Assembly (NCBI GenBank): GCA_036435485.1
Contig: JAZHRN010000139.1
Span: 2,790,001-2,854,000 of the forward strand
Origin: Saposhnikovia divaricata
Lineage: Eukaryota > Streptophyta > Magnoliopsida > Apiales > Apiaceae
DNA: 64,000 bases
Reading direction: 5' to 3'
Under the pieces are notes generated by a model that was given only the letters and a program-made list of their open reading frames with translations, ran no database searches and was not told the DNA's origin. Every line of letters starts with the position of its first letter. Positions within the stretch are counted from its first letter, which is position 1. Shown one piece after another: positions 42,943-53,589 of this stretch. Both the position numbers and the translations under genes were made by a program.

Positions 42943-44295
42943 GAATTCAATGAAATTTTATTTGGTGCCATTCGGACCAGAATCGGGGCTGAAATGACTG
43001 AAACTCGGTTTTCGGATAATCCTCAAAGGGGTTAGTACACGGGATATTGTTAAAAATCGAGTCGGACCATTTATTGGATATTTTTTACATATTTTGTTCC
43101 TATGGGTTATTGGAATTCAACGAAATTTTATTTGGTGCCCGTCGGACCTGAATCGGGGCTGAAATGACTGAAACTCGGTTTTCGGATAATCCTCAAAGGG
43201 GTTAGTACACGGGATATTGTTAAAAATTGAGTCGGACCATTTTATGGATATTTTTACATATTTTGTTCCTATGGGTTATTGGAATTCAACGAAATTTTAT
43301 TTAGTGCCAGTCGGACCTGAATCGGGGTAGAAATGACTGAAACTCGGTTTTCGGATAATCCTCAAAGGGGTTAGTACACGGGATATTGTTAAAAATCGAG
43401 TCGGACCATTTTATGGATATTTTTACATATTTTGTTCCTATGGGTTATTGGAATTCAACGAAATTTTATTTGGTGCCAGTCGGACCTGAATCGGGGCTGA
43501 AATGACTGAAACTCGGTTTTCGGATAATCCTCAAAGGGGTTAGTACACGGGATATTGTTAAAAATCGAGTCGGACCATTTTATGGATATTTTTACATATT
43601 TTGTTCTTATGGGTTATTGGAATTCAACGCAATTTTATTTAACGAAGTTCGGACCGGAATCGGAGCTCATATGATCGAAACTCGGTTTTCGGAAACTTCT
43701 CAAAGGGATTAGTACACGGGATATTGTTAAAAACCAAGTCGGACAATTTTGTGGATATTTTTACATATTTTGTTCCTATGGGTTATTGGAATTCAATGAA
43801 ATTTTATTTGGTGCCATTCGGACCTGAATCGGGGCTGAAATGACTGAAACTCGGTTTTCGGATAATCCTCAAAGGGGTTAGTACACGGGATATTGTTAAA
43901 AATCGAGTCGGACCATTTTATGGATATTTTTACATATTTTGTTCCTATGGGTTATTGGAATTCAACAAAATTTTATTTGGTGCCAGTCGGACCTGAATCG
44001 GGGCTGAAATGACTGAAACTCGGTTTTCGGATAATCCTCAAAGGGGTTAGTACACGGGATATTGTTAAAAATCGAGTCGGACCATTTTATGGATATTTTT
44101 ACATATTTTGTTCTTATGGGTTATTCGAATTCAACGCAATTTTATTTAACGAAGTTCGGACCGGAATCGGAGCTCATATGATCGAAACTCGGTTTTCGGA
44201 AACTTCTCAAAGGGATTAGTACACGGGATATTGTTAAAAATCAAGTCGGACAATTTTGTGGATATTTTTACATATTTTGTTCCTATGGGTTATTG
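42943..44295. repeat. 8-mer HOR (triple-C type), copy 1
   Basis: The unit A' C C C B A' C B is 1353 bp here because of one extra T near 43085. Marks shared with copy 2 are the TTTAGTGC C monomer followed by GGGGTAG, AAAAACCAAGTCGG (about 43729/45081) and TTATTCGAATTC (about 44121/45473). Three consecutive C monomers are unusual. B returns to the CATATG subtype, so this block resembles 29-38 kb rather than its immediate neighbours. Confidence 0.87.
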
Positions 44296-44464
44296 GAATT
44301 CAATGAAATTTTATTTGGTGCCATTCGGACCTGAATCGGGGCTGAAATGACTGAAACTCGGTTTTCGGATAATCCTCAAAGGGGTTAGTACACGGGATAT
44401 TGTTAAAAATCGAGTCGGACCATTTTATGGATATTTTTACATATTTTGTTCCTATGGGTTATTG
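44296..44464 (+). repeat. Type A' monomer (A/C mosaic subtype, reference copy)
   Basis: A' starts like A (AATGAAATTTT) and keeps the A site CCATTCGG. It carries the C sites TTTGGTG and CCTCAAAGG. It therefore alternates A and C alleles along one monomer, as expected from short gene-conversion tracts between the two. It takes the A position in the A-C-B trimer through most of 21.6-39.2 and 42.9-45.6 kb, while true A dominates 39.7-42.7 and 46-64 kb. The mosaic origin is inferred; independent mutation is less likely because every site matches one of the two parents. Confidence 0.85.
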
Positions 44465-45647
44465 GAATTCAACAAAATTTTATTTCGTGCCAGTCGGACC
44501 TGAATCGGGGCTGAAATGACTGAAACTCGGTTTTCGGATAATCCTCAAAGGGGTTAGTACACGGGATATTGTTAAAAATTGAGTCGGACCATTTTATGGA
44601 TATTTTTACATATTTTGTTCCTATGGGTTATTGGAATTCAACGAAATTTTATTTAGTGCTAGTCGGACCTGAATCGGGGTAGAAATGACTGAAACTCGGT
44701 TTTCGGATAATCCTCAAAGGGGTTAGTACACGGGATATTGTTAAAAATCGAGTCGGACCATTTTATGGATATTTTTACATATTTTGTTCCTATGGGTTAT
44801 TGGAATTCAACGAAATTTTATTTGGTGCCAGTCGGACCTGAATCGGGGCTGAAATGACTGAAACTCGGTTTTCGGATAATCCTCAAAGGGGTTAGTACAC
44901 GGGATATTGTTAAAAATCGAGTCGGACCATTTTATGGATATTTTTACATATTTTGTTCTTATGGGTTATTGGAATTCAACGCAATTTTATTTAACGAAGT
45001 TCGGACCGGAATCGGAGCTCATATGATCGAAACTCGGTTTTCGGAAACTTCTCAAAGGGATTAGTACACGGGATATTGTTAAAAACCAAGTCGGACAATT
45101 TTGTGGATATTTTTACATATTTTGTTCCTATGGGTTATTGGAATTCAATGAAATTTTATTTGGTGCCATTCGGACCTGAATCGGGGCTGAAATGACTGAA
45201 ACTCGGTTTTCGGATAATCCTCAAAGGGGTTAGTACACGGGATATTGTTAAAAATCGAGTCGGACCATTTTATGGATATTTTTACATATTTTGTTCCTAT
45301 GGGTTATTGGAATTCAACAAAATTTTATTTGGTGCCAGTCGGACCTGAATCGGGGCTGAAATGACTGAAACTCGGTTTTCGGATAATCCTCAAAGGGGTT
45401 AGTACACGGGATATTGTTAAAAATCGAGTCGGACCATTTTATGGATATTTTTACACATTTTGTACTTATGGGTTATTCGAATTCAACGCAATTTTATTTA
45501 GTGAAGTTCGGACCGGAATCGGAGCTCATATGATCGAAACTCGGTTTTCGGAAACTTCTCAAAGGGATTAGTACACGGGATATTGTTAAAAATCAAGTCG
45601 GACAATTTTGTGGATATTTTTACATATTTTGTTCCTATGGGTTATTG
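44296..45647. repeat. 8-mer HOR (triple-C type), copy 2
   Basis: This is the second copy of the A' C C C B A' C B unit, 1352 bp. Private changes include GTGCTAGTCGG for GTGCCAGTCGG near 44656, TTTCGTGCC near 44484, ACACATTTTGTACTTATG near 45453 and TAGTGAAG near 45499. The block ends sharply at 45648, where a C follows a B directly and the 13-mer region begins. Confidence 0.86.
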
Positions 45648-45816
45648 GAATTCAACGAAATTTTATTTGGTGCCAGTCGGACCTGAATCGGGGTAGAAAT
45701 GACTGAAACTCGGTTTTCGGATAATCCTCAAAGGGGTTAGTACACGGGATATTGTTAAATATCGAGTCGGACCATTTTATGGATATTTTTACATATTTTG
45801 TTCCTATGGGTTATTG

Positions 45817-45985
45817 GAATTCAACGAAATTTTATTTGGTGCCAGTCGGACCTGAATCGGGGCTGAAATGACTGAAACTCGGTTTTCGGATAATCCTCAA
45901 AGGGGTTAGTACACGGGATATTGTTAAAAATCGAGTCGGACCATTTTATGGATATTTTTACATATTTTGTTCCTATGGGTTATTG
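45817..45985 (+). repeat. Type C monomer (reference copy)
   Basis: This is a canonical C monomer. It is A-like but has AACGAAATTTT, TTTGGTGCCAGTCGG and ATCCTCAAAGGGG, giving about 4 differences from A. Common variants are AACAAAATTTT with TTTTATGCATA (NsiI), AACATAATTTT, and GGGGCAG or GGGGTAG in place of GGGGCTG. C normally sits between A and B, making the A-C-B trimer of 507 bp. Runs of two C occur (for example near 22.3-22.7 kb), and runs of three occur at 43.1-43.6 and 44.5-45.0 kb. Confidence 0.92.
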
Positions 45986-46154
45986 GAATTCAACGCAATT
46001 TTATTTAACGAAGTTCGGACCAGAATCGGAGCTGATATGATCGAAACTCGGTTTTCGGAAACTTCTCAAAGGGATTAGTACACGGGATATTGTTAAAAAT
46101 CAAGTCGGACAATTTAGTTGATATTTTTACATATTTTGTTCCTATGGGTTATTG

Positions 46155-46323
46155 GAATTCAATGAAATTTTATTTTGTGCCATTCGGACCTGAATCGGGG
46201 CTGAAATGACTGAAACTCGGTTTTCGGATAATCCTGAAAGGGGTTAGTACACGGGATATTGTTAAAAATCGAGTCGGACCATTTTATGGATATTTTTACA
46301 TATTTTGTTCCTATGGGTTATTG
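46155..46323 (+). repeat. Type A monomer (reference copy)
   Basis: This is a canonical A monomer, counted from GAATTC. Its diagnostic sites are AATGAAATTTT after the EcoRI site, TTTTGTGCCATTCGG, GGGGCTGAAATGACTG, ATCCTGAAAGGGG, ATCGAGTCGGACC and TTTTATGG. It has 62 G+C of 169 (37 percent), with 39 G and 23 C on this strand, a marked GC skew. Seven CpG are present. A differs from B at about 20 positions and from C at about 4. A monomers usually precede a C or a B and almost always follow a B. Confidence 0.93.
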
Positions 46324-46492
46324 GAATTCAACGAAATTTTATTTGGTGCCAGTCGGACCTGAATCGGGGCAGAAATGACTGAAACTCGGTTTTCGAATAA
46401 TCCTCAAAGGGGTTAGTACACGGGATATTGTTAAAAATCGAGTCGGACCATTTTATGGATATTTTTACATATTTTGTTCCTATGGGTTATTG

Positions 46493-46661
46493 GAATTCAA
46501 CGCAATTTTATTTAACGAAGTTCGGACCGGAATCGGAGCTGATATGATCGAAACTCGGTTTTCGGAAACTTCTCAAAGGGATTAGTACACGGGATATTGT
46601 TAAAAATCAAGTCGGACAATTTTGTGGATATTTTTACATATTTTGTTCCTATGGGTTATTG
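46493..46661 (+). repeat. Type B monomer (reference copy)
   Basis: This is a canonical B monomer, the most divergent family (about 88 percent identical to A by hand count). Its diagnostic sites are AACGCAATTTT, TTTAACGAAGTTCGG (or TTTAGCGAAG), ACCGGAATCGGAGCT, GATATGATCG, CGGAAACTTCTCAAAGGG, ATCAAGTCGGACAA and TTTTGTGG. Subtypes differ after GAGCT: GATATG, CATATG (which creates SacI and NdeI sites), CGTATG and AATATG. B closes essentially every dimer and trimer, so it marks the boundary of each small repeat unit. Only B keeps the frame ending in GAT TAG, which is why short open frames end inside it. Confidence 0.93.
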
Positions 46662-47844
46662 GAATTCAATGAAATTTTATTTTGTGCCATTCGGACCTGA
46701 ATCGGGGCTGAAATGACTGAAACTCGGTTTTCAGATAATCCTGAAAGGGGTTAGTACACGGGATATTGTTAAAAATCGAGTCGGACCATTTTATGGATAT
46801 TTTTACATATTTTGTTCCTATGGGTTATTGGAATTCAACGCAATTTTATTTAGCGAAGTTCGGACCGGAATCGGAGCTGATATGATCGAAACTCGGTTTT
46901 CGGAAACTTCTCAAAGGGATTAGTACACGGGATATTGTTAAAAATCAAGTCGGACAATTTAGTTGATATTTTTACATATTTTGTTCCTATGGGTTATTGG
47001 AATTCAATGAAATTTTATTTTGTGCCATTCGGACCTGAATCGGGGCTGAAATGACTGAAACTCGGTTTTCGGATAATCCTGAAAGGGGTTAGTACACGGG
47101 ATATTGTTAAAAATCGAGTCGGACCATTTTATGGATATTTTTACATATTTTGTTCCTATGGGTTATTGGAATTCAACGAAATTTTATTTGGTGCCAGTCG
47201 GACCTGAATCGGGGCAGAAATGACTGAAACTCGGTTTTCGGATAATCCTCAAAGGGGTTAGTACACGGGATATTGTTAAAAATCGAGTCGGACCATTTTA
47301 TGGATATTTTTACATATTTTGTTCCTATGGGTTATTGGAATTCAACGCAATTTTATTTAACGAAGTTCGGACCGGAATCGGAGCTGATATGATCGAAACT
47401 CGGTTTTCGGAAACTTCTCAAAGGGATTAGTACACGGGATATTGTTAAAAATCAAGTCGGACAATTTTGTGGATATTTTTACATATTTTGTTCCTATGGG
47501 TTATTGGAATTCAATGAAATTTTATTTTGTGCCATTCGGACCTGAATCGGGGCTGAAATGACTGAAACTCGGTTTTCGGATAATCCTGAAAGGGGTTAGT
47601 ACACGGGATATTGTTAAAAATCGAGTCGGACCATTTTATGGATATTTTTACATATTTTGTTCCTATGGGTTATTGGAATTCAACGCAATTTTATTTAGCG
47701 AAGTTCGGACCGGAATCGGAGCTGATATGATCGAAACTCGGTTTTCGGAAACTTCTCAAAGGGATTAGTACACGGGATATTGTTAAAAATCAAGTCGGAC
47801 AATTTTGTGGATATTTTTACATATTTTGTTCCTATGGGTTATTG

Positions 47845-50041
47845 GAATTCAACGAAATTTTATTTGGTGCCAGTCGGACCTGAATCGGGGTAGAAATGAC
47901 TGAAACTCGGTTTTCGGATAATCCTCAAAGGGGTTAGTACACGGGATATTGTTAAATATCGAGTCGGACCATTTTATGGATATTTTTACATATTTTGTTC
48001 CTATGGGTTATTGGAATTCAACGAAATTTTATTTGGTGCCAGTCGGACCTGAATCGGGGCTGAAATGACTGAAACTCGGTTTTCGGATAATCCTCAAAGG
48101 GGTTAGTACACGGGATATTGTTAAAAATCGAGTCGGACCATTTTATGGATATTTTTACATATTTTGTTCCTATGGGTTATTGGAATTCAACGCAATTTTA
48201 TTTAACGAAGTTCGGACCAAAATCGGAGCTGATATGATCGAAACTCGGTTTTCGGAAACTTCTCAAAGGGATTAGTACACGGGATATTGTTAAAAATCAA
48301 GTCGGACAATTTTGTTGATATTTTTACATATTTTGTTCCTATGGGTTATTGGAATTCAATGAAATTTTATTTTGTGCCATTCGGACCTGAATCGGGGCTG
48401 AAATGACTGAAACTCGGTTTTCGGATAATCCTGAAAGGGGTTAGTACACGGGATATTGTTAAAAATCGAGTCGGACCATTTTATGGATATTTTTACATAT
48501 TTTGTTCCTATGGGTTATTGGAATTCAACGAAATTTTATTTGGTGCCAGTCGGACCTGAATCGGGGCAGAAATGACTGAAACTCGGTTTTCGGATAATCC
48601 TCAAAGGGGTTAGTACACGGGATATTGTTAAAAATCGAGTCAGACCATTTTATGGATATTTTTACATATTTTGTTCCTATGGGTTATTGGAATTCAACGC
48701 AATTTTATTTAACGAAGTTCGGACCGGAATCGGAGCTGATATGATCGAAACTCGGTTTTCGGAAACTTCTCAAAGGGATTAGTACACGGGATATTGTTAA
48801 AAATCAAGTTGGACAATTTTGTGGATATTTTTACATATTTTGTTCCTATGGGTTATTGGAATTCAATGAAATTTTATTTTGTGCCATTCGGACCTGAATC
48901 GGGGCTGAAATGACTGAAACTCGGTTTTCGGATAATCCTGAAAGGGGTTAGTACACGGGATATTGTTAAAAATCGAGTCGGACCATTTTATGGATATTTT
49001 TACATATTTTGTTCCTATGGGTTATTGGAATTCAACGCAATTTTATTTAGCGAAGTTCGGACCGGAATCGGAGCTGATATGATCGAAACTCGGTTTTCGG
49101 AAACTTCTCAAAGGGATTAGTACACGGGATATTGTTAAAAATCAAGTCGGACAATTTTGTGGATATTTTTACATATTTTGTTCCTATGGGTTATTGGAAT
49201 TCAATGAAATTTTATTTTGTGCCATTCAGACCTGAATCGGGGCTGAAATGACTGAAACTCGGTTTTCGGATAATCCTGAAAGGGGTTAGTACACGGGATA
49301 TTGTTAAAAATCGAGTCGGACCATTTTTTGGATATTTTTACATATTTTGTTCCTATGGGTTATTGGAATTCAACGAAATTTTATTTGGTGCCAGTCGGAC
49401 CTGAATCGGGGCTGAAATGATTGAAACTCTGTTTTCGGATAATCCTCAAAGGGGTTAGTACACGGGATATTGTTAAAAATCGAGTCGGACCATTTTATGG
49501 ATATTTTTACATATTTTGTTCCTATGGGTTATTGGAATTCAACGCAATTTTATTTAACGAAGTTCGGACCAGAATCGGAGCTGATATGATCGAAACTCGG
49601 TTTTCGGAAACTTCTCAAAGGGATTAGTACACGGGATATTGTTAAAAATCAAGTCGGACAATTTTGTTGATATTTTTACATATTTTGTTCCTATGGGTTA
49701 TTGGAATTCAATGAAATTTTATTTTGTGCCATTTGGACCTGAATCGGGGCTGAAATGACTGAAACTCGGTTTTCGGATAATCCTGAAAGGGGTTAGTACA
49801 CGGGATATTGTTAAAAATCGAGTCGGACCATTTTATGGATATTTTTACACATTTTGTTCCTATGGGTTATTGGAATTCAACGAAATTTTATTTGGTGCCA
49901 GTCGGACCTGAATCGGGGCAGAAATGACTGAAACTCGGTTTTCGGATAATCCTCAAAGGGGTTAGTACACGAGATATTGTTAAAAATCGAGTCGGACCAT
50001 TTTATGGATATTTTTACATATTTTGTTCCTATGGGTTATTG
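47845..50041. repeat. 13-mer HOR, copy 2 (diverging at its right end)
   Basis: This copy begins like copy 1 (C C B A C B A B A) with the GTTAAATATCGAG mark. It then carries an A with CCATTCAGACC (about 49223) and a C with TTGAAACTCTG (about 49421), a pair also found at 39757/39953. The right end therefore departs from copy 1. That A-C pair is the apparent ancestor of the marked pair that heads every unit after 53590. Confidence 0.78.
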
Positions 50042-52667
50042 GAATTCAACGCAATTTTATTTAACGAAGTTCGGACCGGAATCGGAGCTGATATGATCGA
50101 AACTCGGTTTTCGGAAACTTCTCAAAGGGATTAGAACACGGGATATTGTTAAAAATCAAGTCGGACAATTTTGTAGATATTTTTACATATTTTGTTCCTA
50201 TGGGTTATTGGAATTCAATGAAATTTTATTTTGTGCCATTCGGACCTGAATCGGGGCTGAAATGACTGAAACTCGGTTTTCGGATAATCCTGAAAGGGGT
50301 TAGTACACGGGATATTGTTAAAAATCGAGTCGGACCATTTTATGGATATTTTTACATATTTTGTTCCTATGGGTTATTGGAATTCAACGAAATTTTATTT
50401 GGTGCCAGTCGGACCTGAATCGGGGCAGAAATGACTGAAACTCGATTTTCGGATAATCCTCAAAGGGGTTAGTACACGGGATATTGTTAAAAATCGAGCG
50501 GACCATTTTATGGATATTTTTACATATTTTGTTCCTATGGGTTATTGGAATTCAACGCAATTTTATTTAACGAAGTTCGGACCGGAATCGGAGCTGATAT
50601 GATCGAAACTCGGTTTTCGGAAACTTCTCAAAGGGATTAGTACACGGGATATTGTTAAAAATCAAGTCGGACAATTTTGTGGATATTTTTACATATTTTG
50701 TTCCTATGGGTTATTGGAATTCAATGAAATTTTATTTTGTGCCATTCGGACCTGAATCGGGGCTGAAATGACTGAAACTCGGTTTTCGGATAATCCTGAA
50801 AGGGGTTAGTACACGGGATATTGTTAAAAATCGAGTCGGACCATTTTATGGATATTTTTACATATTTTGTTCCTATGGGTTATTGGAATTCAACGCAATT
50901 TTATTTAGCGAAGTTCGGACCGGAATCGGAGCTGATATGATCGAAACTCGGTTTTCGGAAACTTCTCAAAGGGATTAGTACACGGGATATTGTTAAAAAT
51001 CAAGTCGGACAATTTTGTGGATATTTTTACATATTTTGTTCCTATGGGTTATTGGAATTCAATGAAATTTTATTTGGTGCCATTCGGACCTGAATCGGGG
51101 CTGAAATGACTGAAACTCGGTTTTCGGATAATCCTCAAAAGGGTTTAGTACACGGGATATTGTTAAAAATCGAGTCGGACCATTTTATGGATATTTTTAC
51201 ATATTTTGCTCCTATGGGTTATTGGAATTCAATGCAATTTTATTTAACGAAGTTCGGACCGGAATCGGAGCTGATATGATCGAAACTCGGTTTTCGGAAA
51301 CTTCTCAAAGGGATTAGTACACGGGATATTGTTAAAAATCAAGTCGGACAATTTTGTGGATATTTTTACATATTTTGTTCCTATGGGTTATTGGAATTCA
51401 ATGAAATTTTATTTTGTGCCATTCGGACCTGAATCGGGGCTGAAATGACTGAAACTCGGTTTTCGGATAATCCTGAAAGGGGTTAGTACACGGGATATTG
51501 TTAAAAATCGAGTCGGACCATTTTATGGATATTTTTACATATTTTGTTCCTATGGGTTATTGGAATTCAACGCAATTTTATTTAGCGAAGTTCGGACCGG
51601 AATCGGAGCTGATATGATCGAAACTCGGTTTTCGGAAACTTCTCAAAGGGATTAGTACACGGGATATTGTTAAAAATCAAGTCGGACAATTTTGTTGATA
51701 TTTTTACATATTTTGTTCCTATGGGTTATTGGAATTCAATGAAATTTTATTTTGTGCCATTCGGACCTGAATCGGGGCTGAAATGACTGAAACTCGGTTT
51801 TCGGATAATCCTGAAAGGGGTTAGTACACGGGATATTGTTAAAAATCGAGTCGGACCATTTTATGGATATTTTTACATATTTTGTTCCTATGGGTTATTG
51901 GAATTCAACGAAATTTTATTTGGTGCCAGTCGGACCTGAATCGGGGCAGAAATGACTGAAACTCGGTTTTCGGATAATCCTCAAAGGGGTTAGTACACGG
52001 GATATTGTTAAAAATCGAGTCGGACCATTTTATGGATATTTTTACATATTTTGTTCCTATGGGTTATTGGAATTCAACGCAATTTTATTTAACGAAGTTC
52101 GGACCGGAATCGGAGCTGATATGATCGAAACTCGGTTTTCGGAAACTTCTCAAAGGGATTAGAACACGGGATATTGTTAAAAATCAAGTCGGACAATTTT
52201 GTGGATATTTTTACATATTTTGTTCCTATGGGTTATTGGAATTCAATGAAATTTTATTTTGTGCCATTCGGACCTGAATCGGGGCTGAAATGACTGAAAC
52301 TCGGTTTTCGGATAATCCTGAAAGGGGTTAGTACACGGGATATTGTTAAAAATCGAGTCGGACCATTTTATGGATATTTTTACATATTTTGTTCCTATGG
52401 GTTATTGGAATTCAACGAAATTTTATTTGGTGCCAGTCGGACCTGAATCGGGGCAGAAATGACTGAAACTCGATTTTCGGATAATCCTCAAAGGGGTTAG
52501 TACACGGGATATTGTTAAAAATCGAGCGGACCATTTTATGGATATTTTTACATATTTTGTTCCTATGGGTTATTGGAATTCAACGCAATTTTATTTAACG
52601 AAGTTCGGACCGGAATCGGAGCTGATATGATCGAAACTCGGTTTTCGGAAACTTCTCAAAGGGATTA
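49572..52667. repeat. 12-mer HOR (2028 bp), one unit plus 1.07 kb
   Basis: 49572-50639 is repeated at 51600-52667, an offset of 2028 bp (12 x 169). Shared marks are TTTTGTTGATA (about 49670/51698), TTAGAACACGGG (about 50131/52159) and a one-base deletion, ATCGAGCGGACC, at 50496/52524. Between them is an A B A' B A B stretch with a one-base gain (CTCAAAAGGGTTTAG) near 51136. The shared deletion makes common descent secure. Confidence 0.86.
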
Positions 52668-53589
52668 GAACACGGGATATTGTTAAAAATCAAGTCGGAC
52701 AATTTTGTGGATATTTTTACATATTTTGTTCCTATGGGTTATTGGAATTCAATGAAATTTTATTTTGTGCCATTCGGACCTGAATCGGGGCTGAAATGAC
52801 TGAAACTCGGTTTTTGGATAATCCTGAAAGGGGTTAGTACACGGGATATTGTTAAAAATCGAGTCGGACCATTTTATGGATATTTTTACATATTTTTTTC
52901 CTATGGGTTATTGCAATTCAACGAAATTTTATTTGGTGCCAGTCGGACCTGAATCGGGGCAGAAATGACTGAAACTCGGTTTTCGGATAATCCTCAAAGG
53001 GGTTAGTACACGGGATATTGTTAAAAATCGAGTTGGACCATTTTATGGATATTTTTACATATTTTGTTCCTATGGGTTATTGGAATTCAACGCAATTTTA
53101 TTTAACGAAGTTCGGACCGGAATCGGAGCTGATATGATCGAAACTCGGTTTTCGGAAACTTCTCAAAGGGATTAGTACACGGGATATTGTTAAAAATCAA
53201 GTCGGACAATTTTGTGGATATTTTTACATATTTTGTTCATATGGGTTATTGGAATTCAATGAAATTTTATTTTGTGCCATTCGGACCTGAATCGGGGCTG
53301 AAATGACTGAAACTCGGTTTTTGGATAATCCTGAAAGGGGTTAGTACACGGGATATTGTTAAAAATCGAGTCGGACCATTTTATGGATATTTTTACATAT
53401 TTTGTTCCTATGGGTTATTGGAATTCAACGCAATTTTATTTAACGAAGTTCGGACCGGAATCGGAGCTGATATGATCGAAACTCGGTTTTCGGAAACTTC
53501 TCAAAGGGATTAGTACACGGGATATTGTTAAAAATCAAGTCAGACAATTTTGTGGATATTTTTACATATTTTGTTCCTATGGGTTATTG
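52668..53589. repeat. Trimer/dimer spacer leading into the 11-mer block
   Basis: These monomers follow the order A C B A B, each near 169 bp. Several A copies carry GGTTTTTGGATAATCC in place of GGTTTTCGGATAATCC, a mark that also occurs in the A monomers of the 11-mers downstream. One C near 52913 has TTGCAATTC, which removes its EcoRI site. No other feature is present. Confidence 0.75.

Larger units (their letters stand above)
45648..47844. repeat. 13-mer HOR, copy 1 (2197 bp)
   Basis: The order is C C B A C B A B A C B A B (13 monomers). The defining mark GTTAAATATCGAG lies in the first C at 45754 and recurs at 47951, exactly 2197 bp away. B copies are of the GATATG subtype, and some have GACAATTTAGTTGATA near 46110 and 46955. 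The unit starts with C after B, so the A expected at the start of a trimer is missing at the junction. Confidence 0.87.
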
